A stretch of DNA of 64,000 nt from assembly GCF_037038585.1 (NCBI RefSeq), contig NW_027288514.1, positions 240,023-304,022 on the forward strand, in the 5' to 3' direction. Position numbers and translations under genes: made by a program. The notes beneath the pieces are model-generated. The model was given only the letters and a program-made list of their open reading frames with translations. It searched no databases and was not told the origin of the DNA. Every line of letters starts with the position of its first letter. The stretch's first letter is position 1. Of this stretch, positions 37,504 through 51,653 are shown one piece after another. The DNA is from Patagioenas fasciata. Its lineage: Eukaryota; Chordata; Aves; Columbiformes; Columbidae.

Positions 37504-38918
37504 TTGAACTTGAGGAAACACGCGTCTGAGCAAAACTCCCAAACGCTTCCAGGAAAGACACAGGCTCTCCCACAAGCACACAAGTGTTTGCCCTCAGCTA
37601 TAGATCAGGGACAAGCCTGTGAAGAGCAACCAAAGAGCTCGTCCGTCTTTCCCTCAATAGATGGGAGTAGGCGCGCTTGCGGATGTGTGCGTGTGTGTGG
37701 CCACGCGTTTGCTTAGGCATCAGTGTGTGAAAAGGTAGGTGCTTTTCTCTAGCTGCGTGTGCGTGCACGTGGTGCTGGGTGCACATCCCTGGGTGCTCGT
37801 GGAAAGGTTTCTGCATGGTTTTCGCTGAGGAATCGTGTGTGTGCACATGGACAAAGAGAAGGCGCAGCAACCAGGTTCCAGCGCCGAAGAAGGCAAAAGG
37901 CGAGGTTTCCGGCGCTATCTCCTTCTCTCCCCAGAGCTAGTCGCGCAAAGCAAGCCGCTAAGCCGGCGACCGGCAAGAGAGCTACAACGAAGCATGCCGA
38001 ACGGAGAAAATAGCAGCAGCTCATCTGTTCACACCTTGTTTCTGCCATGTGCTTGAACGCCAAGACGTTCGCGCTTCTGTGAGATGAAAGACGTCCTTCT
38101 GCATATGTGGTTGCTCACACCGGTGCACTTGTTAGTGTATCCATTCAGTCCTGGGCTGCGGGGCATTCAGAAGTGGCTCTGTGGAGACGTCTGCATAGAG
38201 GCAGCTGTCAGAACACGCACACTCGATTGTTCACCAAAACATATGCAGACGCGTCCTTAGCCTGTAGATTTGGATGCACAGAGTTCCCTGTGTTCGCAAG
38301 AGACAAGGGAATCGCGTCTGTGCGCACAGAAGCAATAGCGGACCGTTTCCCTCGGAGTGAACGCGAAAGAGCCGTCTATATACTCGCAGACACGCGAACG
38401 TGCCTCAATGCGGTCACAGAGGCAGCAGCTTTTGCACAGATGCTCCTGGTGATTCTGGCACTTTCCAGGCACACTCCTGAAAGTCGCGCACACTGCTGTT
38501 CACTCGCTAAACGACCTCTTGGGAAACACGTCTCCGGTCGACGGACCGCTCAGATTGCTTCTCGTGTAACTGTGAACTGTGTCAGCGCAGGGAATCCGTC
38601 TCTGTTGAGCAGATGTCAATCCTGCCTCGCTTTTGCTTTGTTGCCTCTACCAAGATGATTTCCCGTTTCTCTCTTCACTGGAGCAGGCAGACACAGCCAA
38701 CGCACATCAAGTGTCAAGAGACACGCTCTGCTGAGCTCAACGCTTGTGCAGATGCACATGTGCGACGAAGTCAACACACGTGCTTGTGGAGAGAAAGAAA
38801 GGGACTCCCAGGCGTGTGGAGCGACGGGGAGAAAGAGCGGGCGCTGAGGAACACAGTTTCAAACAGACTGTCTCCACACAAACAGGCACCTGTCTGCAGG
38901 TATCCTAGATCTTGATTC
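37504..38918. repeat. Monomer unit 26 (short)
   Basis: Same haplotype as unit 25 at all diagnostic sites. Confidence 0.97.
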
Positions 38919-40333
38919 TTGAACTTGAGGAAACACGCGTCTGAGCAAAACTCCCAAACGCTTCCAGGAAAGACACAGGCTCTCCCACAAGCACACAAGT
39001 GTTTGCCCTCAGCTATAGATCAGGGACAAGCCTGTGAAGAGCAACCAAAGAGCTCGTCCGTCTTTCTCTCAGTAGATGGGAGTAGGCGCGCTTGCGGATG
39101 TGTGCGTGTGTGTGGCCACGCGTTTGCTTAGGCATCAGTGTGTGAAAAGGTAGGTGCTTTTCTCTAGCTGCGTGTGCGTGCACGTGGTGCTGGGTGCACA
39201 TCCCTGGGTGCTCGTGGAAAGGTTTCTGCATGGTTTTCGCTGAGGAATCGTGTGTGTGCACATGGACAAAGAGAAGGCGCAGCAACCAGGTTCCAGCGCC
39301 GAAGAAGGCAAAAGGCGAGGTTTCCGGCGCTATCTCCTTCTCTCCCCAGAGCTAGTCGCGCAAAGCAAGCCGCTAAGCCGGCGACCGGCAAGAGAGCTAC
39401 AACGAAGCATGCCGAACGGAGAAAATAGCAGCAGCTCATCTGTTCACACCTTGTTTCTGCCATGTGCTTGAACGCCAAGACGTTCGCGCTTCTGTGAGAT
39501 GAAAGACGTCCTTCTGCATATGTGGTTGCTCACACCGGTGCACTTGTTAGTGTATCCATTCAGTCCTGGGCTGCGGGGCATTCAGAAGTGGCTCTGTGGA
39601 GACGTCTGCATAGAGGCAGCTGTCAGAACACGCACACTCGATTGTTCACCAAAACATATGCAGACGCGTCCTTAGCCTGTAGATTTGGATGCACAGAGTT
39701 CCCTGTGTTCGCAAGAGACAAGGGAATCGCGTCTGTGCGCACAGAAGCAATAGCGGACCGTTTCCCTCGGAGTGAACGCGAAAGAGCCGTCTATATACTC
39801 GCAGACATGCGAACGTGCCTCAATGCGGTCACAGAGGCAGCAGCTTTTGCACAGATGCTCCTGGTGATTCTGGCACTTTCCAGGCACACTCCTGAAAGTC
39901 GCGCACACTGCTGTTCACTCGCTAAACGACCTCTTGGGAAACACGTCTCCGGTCGACGGACCGCTCAGATTGCTTCTCGTGTAACTGTGAACTGTGTCAG
40001 CGCAGGGAATCCGTCTCTGTTGAGCAGATGTCAATCCTGCCTCGCCTTTGCTTTGTTGCCTCTACCAAGATGATTTCCCGTTTCTCTCTTCACTGGAGCA
40101 GGCAGACACAGCCAACGCACATCAAGTGTCAAGAGACACGCTCTGCTGAGCTCAACGCTTGTGCAGATGCACATGTGCGACGAAGTCAACACACGTGCTT
40201 GTGGAGAGAAAGAAAGGGACTCCCAGGCGTGTGGAGCGACGGGGAGAAAGAGCGGGCGCTGAGGAACACAGTTTCAAACAGACTGTCTCCACACAAACAG
40301 GCACCTGTCTGCAGGTATCCTAGATCTTGATTC
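38919..40333. repeat. Monomer unit 27 (short)
   Basis: T at site 149 with G at 39072 (site 154), a combination otherwise found only in units 39-41. It also has a private T at 39808 (site 890) and C at 40046 (site 1128). Confidence 0.97.
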
Positions 40334-41748
40334 TTGAACTTGAGGAAACACGCGTCTGAGCAAAACTCCCAAACGCTTCCAGGAAAGACACAGGCTCTCC
40401 CACAAGCACACAAGTGTTTGCCCTCAGCTATAGATCAGGGACAAGCCTGTGAAGAGCAACCAAAGAGCTCGTCCGTCTTTCCCTCAATAGATGGGAGTAG
40501 GCGCGCTTGCGGATGTGTGCGTGTGTGTGGCCACGCGTTTGCTTAGGCATCAGTGTGTGAAAAGGTAGGTGCTTTTCTCTAGCTGCGTGTGCGTGCACGT
40601 GGTGCTGGGTGCACATCCCTGGGTGCTCGTGGAAAGGTTTCTGCATGGTTTTCGCTGAGGAATCGTGTGTGTGCACATGGACAAAGAGAAGGCGCAGCAA
40701 CCAGGTTCCAGCGCCGAAGAAGGCAAAAGGCGAGGTTTCCGGCGCTATCTCCTTCTCTCCCCAGAGCTAGTCGCGCAAAGCAAGCCGCTAAGCCGGCGAC
40801 CGGCAAGAGAGCTACAACGAAGCATGCCGAACGGAGAAAATAGCAGCAGCTCATCTGTTCACACCTTGTTTCTGCCATGTGCTTGAACGCCAAGACGTTC
40901 GCGCTTCTGTGAGATGAAAGACGTCCTTCTGCATATGTGGTTGCTCACACCGGTGCACTTGTTAGTGTATCCATTCAGTCCTGGGCTGCGGGGCATTCAG
41001 AAGTGGCTCTGTGGAGACGTCTGCATAGAGGCAGCTGTCAGAACACGCACACTCGATTGTTCACCAAAACATATGCAGACGCGTCCTTAGCCTGTAGATT
41101 TGGATGCACAGAGTTCCCTGTGTTCGCAAGAGACAAGGGAATCGCGTCTGTGCGCACAGAAGCAATAGCGGACCGTTTCCCTCGGAGTGAACGCGAAAGA
41201 GCCGTCTATATACTCGCAGACACGCGAACGTGCCTCAATGCGGTCACAGAGGCAGCAGCTTTTGCACAGATGCTCCTGGTGATTCTGGCACTTTCCAGGC
41301 ACACTCCTGAAAGTCGCGCACACTGCTGTTCACTCGCTAAACGACCTCTTGGGAAACACGTCTCCGGTCGACGGACCGCTCAGATTGCTTCTCGTGTAAC
41401 TGTGAACTGTGTCAGCGCAGGGAATCCGTCTCTGTTGAGCAGATGTCAATCCTGCCTCGCCTTTGCTTTGTTGCCTCTACCAAGATGATTTCCCGTTTCT
41501 CTCTTCACTGGAGCAGGCAGACACAGCCAACGCACATCAAGTGTCAAGAGACACGCTCTGCTGAGCTCAACGCTTGTGCAGATGCACATGTGCGACGAAG
41601 TCAACACACGTGCTTGTGGAGAGAAAGAAAGGGACTCCCAGGCGTGTGGAGCGACGGGGAGAAAGAGCGGGCGCTGAGGAACACAGTTTCAAACAGACTG
41701 TCTCCACACAAACAGGCACCTGTCTGCAGGTATCCTAGATCTTGATTC
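40334..41748. repeat. Monomer unit 28 (short)
   Basis: C at site 149, A at site 154, C at 41461 (site 1128). First of three successive copies of this haplotype. Confidence 0.97.
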
Positions 41749-43163
41749 TTGAACTTGAGGAAACACGCGTCTGAGCAAAACTCCCAAACGCTTCCAGGAA
41801 AGACACAGGCTCTCCCACAAGCACACAAGTGTTTGCCCTCAGCTATAGATCAGGGACAAGCCTGTGAAGAGCAACCAAAGAGCTCGTCCGTCTTTCCCTC
41901 AATAGATGGGAGTAGGCGCGCTTGCGGATGTGTGCGTGTGTGTGGCCACGCGTTTGCTTAGGCATCAGTGTGTGAAAAGGTAGGTGCTTTTCTCTAGCTG
42001 CGTGTGCGTGCACGTGGTGCTGGGTGCACATCCCTGGGTGCTCGTGGAAAGGTTTCTGCATGGTTTTCGCTGAGGAATCGTGTGTGTGCACATGGACAAA
42101 GAGAAGGCGCAGCAACCAGGTTCCAGCGCCGAAGAAGGCAAAAGGCGAGGTTTCCGGCGCTATCTCCTTCTCTCCCCAGAGCTAGTCGCGCAAAGCAAGC
42201 CGCTAAGCCGGCGACCGGCAAGAGAGCTACAACGAAGCATGCCGAACGGAGAAAATAGCAGCAGCTCATCTGTTCACACCTTGTTTCTGCCATGTGCTTG
42301 AACGCCAAGACGTTCGCGCTTCTGTGAGATGAAAGACGTCCTTCTGCATATGTGGTTGCTCACACCGGTGCACTTGTTAGTGTATCCATTCAGTCCTGGG
42401 CTGCGGGGCATTCAGAAGTGGCTCTGTGGAGACGTCTGCATAGAGGCAGCTGTCAGAACACGCACACTCGATTGTTCACCAAAACATATGCAGACGCGTC
42501 CTTAGCCTGTAGATTTGGATGCACAGAGTTCCCTGTGTTCGCAAGAGACAAGGGAATCGCGTCTGTGCGCACAGAAGCAATAGCGGACCGTTTCCCTCGG
42601 AGTGAACGCGAAAGAGCCGTCTATATACTCGCAGACACGCGAACGTGCCTCAATGCGGTCACAGAGGCAGCAGCTTTTGCACAGATGCTCCTGGTGATTC
42701 TGGCACTTTCCAGGCACACTCCTGAAAGTCGCGCACACTGCTGTTCACTCGCTAAACGACCTCTTGGGAAACACGTCTCCGGTCGACGGACCGCTCAGAT
42801 TGCTTCTCGTGTAACTGTGAACTGTGTCAGCGCAGGGAATCCGTCTCTGTTGAGCAGATGTCAATCCTGCCTCGCCTTTGCTTTGTTGCCTCTACCAAGA
42901 TGATTTCCCGTTTCTCTCTTCACTGGAGCAGGCAGACACAGCCAACGCACATCAAGTGTCAAGAGACACGCTCTGCTGAGCTCAACGCTTGTGCAGATGC
43001 ACATGTGCGACGAAGTCAACACACGTGCTTGTGGAGAGAAAGAAAGGGACTCCCAGGCGTGTGGAGCGACGGGGAGAAAGAGCGGGCGCTGAGGAACACA
43101 GTTTCAAACAGACTGTCTCCACACAAACAGGCACCTGTCTGCAGGTATCCTAGATCTTGATTC
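41749..43163. repeat. Monomer unit 29 (short)
   Basis: Same diagnostic haplotype as unit 28; C at 42876 (site 1128). Confidence 0.97.
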
Positions 43164-44578
43164 TTGAACTTGAGGAAACACGCGTCTGAGCAAAACTCCC
43201 AAACGCTTCCAGGAAAGACACAGGCTCTCCCACAAGCACACAAGTGTTTGCCCTCAGCTATAGATCAGGGACAAGCCTGTGAAGAGCAACCAAAGAGCTC
43301 GTCCGTCTTTCCCTCAATAGATGGGAGTAGGCGCGCTTGCGGATGTGTGCGTGTGTGTGGCCACGCGTTTGCTTAGGCATCAGTGTGTGAAAAGGTAGGT
43401 GCTTTTCTCTAGCTGCGTGTGCGTGCACGTGGTGCTGGGTGCACATCCCTGGGTGCTCGTGGAAAGGTTTCTGCATGGTTTTCGCTGAGGAATCGTGTGT
43501 GTGCACATGGACAAAGAGAAGGCGCAGCAACCAGGTTCCAGCGCCGAAGAAGGCAAAAGGCGAGGTTTCCGGCGCTATCTCCTTCTCTCCCCAGAGCTAG
43601 TCGCGCAAAGCAAGCCGCTAAGCCGGCGACCGGCAAGAGAGCTACAACGAAGCATGCCGAACGGAGAAAATAGCAGCAGCTCATCTGTTCACACCTTGTT
43701 TCTGCCATGTGCTTGAACGCCAAGACGTTCGCGCTTCTGTGAGATGAAAGACGTCCTTCTGCATATGTGGTTGCTCACACCGGTGCACTTGTTAGTGTAT
43801 CCATTCAGTCCTGGGCTGCTGGGCATTCAGAAGTGGCTCTGTGGAGACGTCTGCATAGAGGCAGCTGTCAGAACACGCACACTCGATTGTTCACCAAAAC
43901 ATATGCAGACGCGTCCTTAGCCTGTAGATTTGGATGCACAGAGTTCCCTGTGTTCGCAAGAGACAAGGGAATCGCGTCTGTGCGCACAGAAGCAATAGCG
44001 GACCGTTTCCCTCGGAGTGAACGCGAAAGAGCCGTCTATATACTCGCAGACACGCGAACGTGCCTCAATGCGGTCACAGAGGCAGCAGCTTTTGCACAGA
44101 TGCTCCTGGTGATTCTGGCACTTTCCAGGCACACTCCTGAAAGTCGCGCACACTGCTGTTCACTCGCTAAACGACCTCTTGGGAAACACGTCTCCGGTCG
44201 ACGGACCGCTCAGATTGCTTCTCGTGTAACTGTGAACTGTGTCAGCGCAGGGAATCCGTCTCTGTTGAGCAGATGTCAATCCTGCCTCGCCTTTGCTTTG
44301 TTGCCTCTACCAAGATGATTTCCCGTTTCTCTCTTCACTGGAGCAGGCAGACACAGCCAACGCACATCAAGTGTCAAGAGACACGCTCTGCTGAGCTCAA
44401 CGCTTGTGCAGATGCACATGTGCGACGAAGTCAACACACGTGCTTGTGGAGAGAAAGAAAGGGACTCCCAGGCGTGTGGAGCGACGGGGAGAAAGAGCGG
44501 GCGCTGAGGAACACAGTTTCAAACAGACTGTCTCCACACAAACAGGCACCTGTCTGCAGGTATCCTAGATCTTGATTC
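43164..44578. repeat. Monomer unit 30 (short)
   Basis: As units 28 and 29 (C at 44291), with a private T at 43820 (site 657). Confidence 0.97.
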
Positions 44579-45993
44579 TTGAACTTGAGGAAACACGCGT
44601 CTGAGCAAAACTCCCAAACGCTTCCAGGAAAGACACAGGCTCTCCCACAAGCACACAAGTGTTTGCCCTCAGCTATAGATCAGGGACAAGCCTGTGAAGA
44701 GCAACCAAAGAGCTCGTCCGTCTTTCCCTCAATAGATGGGAGTAGGCGCGCTTGCGGATGTGTGCGTGTGTGTGGCCACGCGTTTGCTTAGGCATCAGTG
44801 TGTGAAAAGGTAGGTGCTTTTCTCTAGCTGCGTGTGCGTGCACGTGGTGCTGGGTGCACATCCCTGGGTGCTCGTGGAAAGGTTTCTGCATGGTTTTCGC
44901 TGAGGAATCGTGTGTGTGCACATGGACAAAGAGAAGGCGCAGCAACCAGGTTCCAGCGCCGAAGAAGGCAAAAGGCGAGGTTTCCGGCGCTATCTCCTTC
45001 TCTCCCCAGAGCTAGTCGCGCAAAGCAAGCCGCTAAGCCGGCGACCGGCAAGAGAGCTACAACGAAGCATGCCGAACGGAGAAAATAGCAGCAGCTCATC
45101 TGTTCACACCTTGTTTCTGCCATGTGCTTGAACGCCAAGACGTTCGCGCTTCTGTGAGATGAAAGACGTCCTTCTGCATATGTGGTTGCTCACACCGGTG
45201 CACTTGTTAGTGTATCCATTCAGTCCTGGGCTGCGGGGCATTCAGAAGTGGCTCTGTGGAGACGTCTGCATAGAGGCAGCTGTCAGAACACGCACACTCG
45301 ATTGTTCACCAAAACATATGCAGACGCGTCCTTAGCCTGTAGATTTGGATGCACAGAGTTCCCTGTGTTCGCAAGAGACAAGGGAATCGCGTCTGTGCGC
45401 ACAGAAGCAATAGCGGACCGTTTCCCTCGGAGTGAACGCGAAAGAGCCGTCTATATACTCGCAGACACGCGAACGTGCCTCAATGCGGTCACAGAGGCAG
45501 CAGCTTTTGCACAGATGCTCCTGGTGATTCTGGCACTTTCCAGGCACACTCCTGAAAGTCGCGCACACTGCTGTTCACTCGCTAAACGACCTCTTGGGAA
45601 ACACGTCTCCGGTCGACGGACCGCTCAGATTGCTTCTCGTGTAACTGTGAACTGTGTCAGCGCAGGGAATCCGTCTCTGTTGAGCAGATGTCAATCCTGC
45701 CTCGCTTTTGCTTTGTTGCCTCTACCAAGATGATTTCCCGTTTCTCTCTTCACTGGAGCAGGCAGACACAGCCAACGCACATCAAGTGTCAAGAGACACG
45801 CTCTGCTGAGCTCAACGCTTGTGCAGATGCACATGTGCGACGAAGTCAACACACGTGCTTGTGGAGAGAAAGAAAGGGACTCCCAGGCGTGTGGAGCGAC
45901 GGGGAGAAAGAGCGGGCGCTGAGGAACACAGTTTCAAACAGACTGTCTCCACACAAACAGGCACCTGTCTGCAGGTATCCTAGATCTTGATTC
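44579..45993. repeat. Monomer unit 31 (short)
   Basis: Haplotype of units 25-26: C at site 149, A at site 154, T at site 1128. Confidence 0.97.
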
Positions 45994-47408
45994 TTGAACT
46001 TGAGGAAACACGCGTCTGAGCAAAACTCCCAAACGCTTCCAGGAAAGACACAGGCTCTCCCACAAGCACACAAGTGTTTGCCCTCAGCTATAGATCAGGG
46101 ACAAGCCTGTGAAGAGCAACCAAAGAGCTCGTCCGTCTTTCCCTCAGTAGATGGGAGTAGGCGCGCTTGCGGATGTGTGCGTGTGTGTGGCCACGCGTTT
46201 GCTTAGGCATCAGTGTGTGAAAAGGTAGGTGCTTTTCTCTAGCTGCGTGTGCGTGCACGTGGTGCTGGGTGCACATCCCTGGGTGCTCGTGGAAAGGTTT
46301 CTGCATGGTTTTCGCTGAGGAATCGTGTGTGTGCACATGGACAAAGAGAAGGCGCAGCAACCAGGTTCCAGCGCCGAAGAAGGCAAAAGGCGAGGTTTCC
46401 GGCGCTATCTCCTTCTCTCCCCAGAGCTAGTCGCGCAAAGCAAGCCGCTAAGCCGGCGACCGGCAAGAGAGCTACAACGAAGCATGCCGAACGGAGAAAA
46501 TAGCAGCAGCTCATCTGTTCACACCTTGTTTCTGCCATGTGCTTGAACGCCAAGACGTTCGCGCTTCTGTGAGATGAAAGACGTCCTTCTGCATATGTGG
46601 TTGCTCACACCGGTGCACTTGTTAGTGTATCCATTCAGTCCTGGGCTGCGGGGCATTCAGAAGTGGCTCTGTGGAGACGTCTGCATAGAGGCAGCTGTCA
46701 GAACACGCACACTCGATTGTTCACCAAAACATATGCAGACGCGTCCTTAGCCTGTAGATTTGGATGCACAGAGTTCCCTGTGTTCGCAAGAGACAAGGGA
46801 ATCGCGTCTGTGCGCACAGAAGCAATAGCGGACCGTTTCCCTCGGAGTGAACGCGAAAGAGCCGTCTATATACTCGCAGACACGCGAACGTGCCTCAATG
46901 CGGTCACAGAGGCAGCAGCTTTTGCACAGATGCTCCTGGTGATTCTGGCACTTTCCAGGCACACTCCTGAAAGTCGCGCACACTGCTGTTCACTCGCTAA
47001 ACGACCTCTTGGGAAACACGTCTCCGGTCGACGGACCGCTCAGATTGCTTCTCGTGTAACTGTGAACTGTGTCAGCGCAGGGAATCCGTCTCTGTTGAGC
47101 AGATGTCAATCCTGCCTCGCTTTTGCTTTGTTGCCTCTACCAAGACGATTTCCCGTTTCTCTCTTCACTGGAGCAGGCAGACACAGCCAACGCACATCAA
47201 GTGTCAAGAGACACGCTCTGCTGAGCTCAACGCTTGTGCAGATGCACATGTGCGACGAAGTCAACACACGTGCTTGTGGAGAGAAAGAAAGGGACTCCCA
47301 GGCGTGTGGAGCGACGGGGAGAAAGAGCGGGCGCTGAGGAACACAGTTTCAAACAGACTGTCTCCACACAAACAGGCACCTGTCTGCAGGTATCCTAGAT
47401 CTTGATTC
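45994..47408. repeat. Monomer unit 32 (short)
   Basis: G at 46147 (site 154) and C at 47146 (site 1153), the unit-23 haplotype. Confidence 0.97.
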
Positions 47409-48823
47409 TTGAACTTGAGGAAACACGCGTCTGAGCAAAACTCCCAAACGCTTCCAGGAAAGACACAGGCTCTCCCACAAGCACACAAGTGTTTGCCCTC
47501 AGCTATAGATCAGGGACAAGCCTGTGAAGAGCAACCAAAGAGCTCGTCCGTCTTTCCCTCAATAGATGGGAGTAGGCGCGCTTGCGGATGTGTGCGTGTG
47601 TGTGGCCACGCGTTTGCTTAGGCATCAGAGTGTGAAAAGGTAGGTGCTTTTCTCTAGCTGCGTGTGCGTGCACGTGGTGCTGGGTGCACATCCCTGGGTG
47701 CTCGTGGAAAGGTTTCTGCATGGTTTTCGCTGAGGAATCGTGTGTGTGCACATGGACAAAGAGAAGGCGCAGCAACCAGGTTCCAGCGCCGAAGAAGGCA
47801 AAAGGCGAGGTTTCCGGCGCTATCTCCTTCTCTCCCCAGAGCTAGTCGCGCAAAGCAAGCCGCTAAGCCGGCGACCGGCAAGAGAGCTACAACGAAGCAT
47901 GCCGAACGGAGAAAATAGCAGCAGCTCATCTGTTCACACCTTGTTTCTGCCATGTGCTTGAACGCCAAGACGTTCGCGCTTCTGTGAGATGAAAGACGTC
48001 CTTCTGCATATGTGGTTGCTCACACCGGTGCACTTGTTAGTGTATCCATTCAGTCCTGGGCTGCGGGGCATTCAGAAGTGGCTCTGTGGAGACGTCTGCA
48101 TAGAGGCAGCTGTCAGAACACGCACACTCGATTGTTCACCAAAACATATGCAGACGCGTCCTTAGCCTGTAGATTTGGATGCACAGAGTTCCCTGTGTTC
48201 GCAAGAGACAAGGGAATCGCGTCTGTGCGCACAGAAGCAATAGCGGACCGTTTCCCTCGGAGTGAACGCGAAAGAGCCGTCTATATACTCGCAGACACGC
48301 GAACGTGCCTCAATGCGGTCACAGAGGCAGCAGCTTTTGCACAGATGCTCCTGGTGATTCTGGCACTTTCCAGGCACACTCCTGAAAGTCGCGCACACTG
48401 CTGTTCACTCGCTAAACGACCTCTTGGGAAACACGTCTCCGGTCGACGGACCGCTCAGATTGCTTCTCGTGTAACTGTGAACTGTGTCAGCGCAGGGAAT
48501 CCGTCTCTGTTGAGCAGATGTCAATCCTGCCTCGCTTTTGCTTTGTTGCCTCTACCAAGATGATTTCCCGTTTCTCTCTTCACTGGAGCAGGCAGACACA
48601 GCCAACGCACATCAAGTGTCAAGAGACACGCTCTGCTGAGCTCAACGCTTGTGCAGATGCACATGTGCGACGAAGTCAACACACGTGCTTGTGGAGAGAA
48701 AGAAAGGGACTCCCAGGCGTGTGGAGCGACGGGGAGAAAGAGCGGGCGCTGAGGAACACAGTTTCAAACAGACTGTCTCCACACAAACAGGCACCTGTCT
48801 GCAGGTATCCTAGATCTTGATTC
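47409..48823. repeat. Monomer unit 33 (short)
   Basis: A at 47629 (site 221), shared only with unit 36, exactly 4245 bases (three monomers) away. Confidence 0.97.
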
Positions 48824-50238
48824 TTGAACTTGAGGAAACACGCGTCTGAGCAAAACTCCCAAACGCTTCCAGGAAAGACACAGGCTCTCCCACAAGCACA
48901 CAAGTGTTTGCCCTCAGCTATAGATCAGGGACAAGCCTGTGAAGAGCAACCAAAGAGCTCGTCCGTCTTTCCCTCAGTAGATGGGAGTAGGCGCGCTTGC
49001 GGATGTGTGCGTGTGTGTGGCCACGCGTTTGCTTAGGCATCAGTGTGTGAAAAGGTAGGTGCTTTTCTCTAGCTGCGTGTGCGTGCACGTGGTGCTGGGT
49101 GCACATCCCTGGGTGCTCGTGGAAAGGTTTCTGCATGGTTTTCGCTGAGGAATCGTGTGTGTGCACATGGACAAAGAGAAGGCGCAGCAACCAGGTTCCA
49201 GCGCCGAAGAAGGCAAAAGGCGAGGTTTCCGGCGCTATCTCCTTCTCTCCCCAGAGCTAGTCGCGCAAAGCAAGCCGCTAAGCCGGCGACCGGCAAGAGA
49301 GCTACAACGAAGCATGCCGAACGGAGAAAATAGCAGCAGCTCATCTGTTCACACCTTGTTTCTGCCATGTGCTTGAACGCCAAGACGTTCGCGCTTCTGT
49401 GAGATGAAAGACGTCCTTCTGCATATGTGGTTGCTCACACCGGTGCACTTGTTAGTGTATCCATTCAGTCCTGGGCTGCGGGGCATTCAGAAGTGGCTCT
49501 GTGGAGACGTCTGCATAGAGGCAGCTGTCAGAACACGCACACTCGATTGTTCACCAAAACATATGCAGACGCGTCCTTAGCCTGTAGATTTGGATGCACA
49601 GAGTTCCCTGTGTTCGCAAGAGACAAGGGAATCGCGTCTGTGCGCACAGAAGCAATAGCGGACCGTTTCCCTCGGAGTGAACGCGAAAGAGCCGTCTATA
49701 TACTCGCAGACACGCGAACGTGCCTCAATGCGGTCACAGAGGCAGCAGCTTTTGCACAGATGCTCCTGGTGATTCTGGCACTTTCCAGGCACACTCCTGA
49801 AAGTCGCGCACACTGCTGTTCACTCGCTAAACGACCTCTTGGGAAACACGTCTCCGGTCGACGGACCGCTCAGATTGCTTCTCGTGTAACTGTGAACTGT
49901 GTCAGCGCAGGGAATCCGTCTCTGTTGAGCAGATGTCAATCCTGCCTCGCTTTTGCTTTGTTGCCTCTACCAAGACGATTTCCCGTTTCTCTCTTCACTG
50001 GAGCAGGCAGACACAGCCAACGCACATCAAGTGTCAAGAGACACGCTCTGCTGAGCTCAACGCTTGTGCAGATGCACATGTGCGACGAAGTCAACACACG
50101 TGCTTGTGGAGAGAAAGAAAGGGACTCCCAGGCGTGTGGAGCGACGGGGAGAAAGAGCGGGCGCTGAGGAACACAGTTTCAAACAGACTGTCTCCACACA
50201 AACAGGCACCTGTCTGCAGGTATCCTAGATCTTGATTC
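48824..50238. repeat. Monomer unit 34 (short)
   Basis: G at 48977 (site 154) and C at 49976 (site 1153). Counterpart of unit 37 in the three-unit repeat. Confidence 0.97.
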
Positions 50239-51653
50239 TTGAACTTGAGGAAACACGCGTCTGAGCAAAACTCCCAAACGCTTCCAGGAAAGACACAGGC
50301 TCTCCCACAAGCACACAAGTGTTTGCCCTCAGCTATAGATCAGGGACAAGCCTGTGAAGAGCAACCAAAGAGCTCGTCCGTCTTTCCCTCAATAGATGGG
50401 AGTAGGCGCGCTTGCGGATGTGTGCGTGTGTGTGGCCACGCGTTTGCTTAGGCATCAGTGTGTGAAAAGGTAGGTGCTTTTCTCTAGCTGCGTGTGCGTG
50501 CACGTGGTGCTGGGTGCACATCCCTGGGTGCTCGTGGAAAGGTTTCTGCATGGTTTTCGCTGAGGAATCGTGTGTGTGCACATGGACAAAGAGAAGGCGC
50601 AGCAACCAGGTTCCAGCGCCGAAGAAGGCAAAAGGCGAGGTTTCCGGCGCTATCTCCTTCTCTCCCCAGAGCTAGTCGCGCAAAGCAAGCCGCTAAGCCG
50701 GCGACCGGCAAGAGAGCTACAACGAAGCATGCCGAACGGAGAAAATAGCAGCAGCTCATCTGTTCACACCTTGTTTCTGCCATGTGCTTGAACGCCAAGA
50801 CGTTCGCGCTTCTGTGAGATGAAAGACGTCCTTCTGCATATGTGGTTGCTCACACCGGTGCACTTGTTAGTGTATCCATTCAGTCCTGGGCTGCGGGGCA
50901 TTCAGAAGTGGCTCTGTGGAGACGTCTGCATAGAGGCAGCTGTCAGAACACGCACACTCGATTGTTCACCAAAACATATGCAGACGCGTCCTTAGCCTGT
51001 AGATTTGGATGCACAGAGTTCCCTGTGTTCGCAAGAGACAAGGGAATCGCGTCTGTGCGCACAGAAGCAATAGCGGACCGTTTCCCTCGGAGTGAACGCG
51101 AAAGAGCCGTCTATATACTCGCAGACACGCGAACGTGCCTCAATGCGGTCACAGAGGCAGCAGCTTTTGCACAGATGCTCCTGGTGATTCTGGCACTTTC
51201 CAGGCACACTCCTGAAAGTCGCGCACACTGCTGTTCACTCGCTAAACGACCTCTTGGGAAACACGTCTCCGGTCGACGGACCGCTCAGATTGCTTCTCGT
51301 GTAACTGTGAACTGTGTCAGCGCAGGGAATCCGTCTCTGTTGAGCAGATGTCAATCCTGCCTCGCTTTTGCTTTGTTGCCTCTACCAAGACGATTTCCCG
51401 TTTCTCTCTTCACTGGAGCAGGCAGACACAGCCAACGCACATCAAGTGTCAAGAGACACGCTCTGCTGAGCTCAACGCTTGTGCAGATGCACATGTGCGA
51501 CGAAGTCAACACACGTGCTTGTGGAGAGAAAGAAAGGGACTCCCAGGCGTGTGGAGCGACGGGGAGAAAGAGCGGGCGCTGAGGAACACAGTTTCAAACA
51601 GACTGTCTCCACACAAACAGGCACCTGTCTGCAGGTATCCTAGATCTTGATTC
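50239..51653. repeat. Monomer unit 35 (short)
   Basis: A at site 154 with C at 51391 (site 1153). This is the only unit with that combination, so it may be a recombinant between the unit-23 and unit-25 haplotypes. Confidence 0.97.
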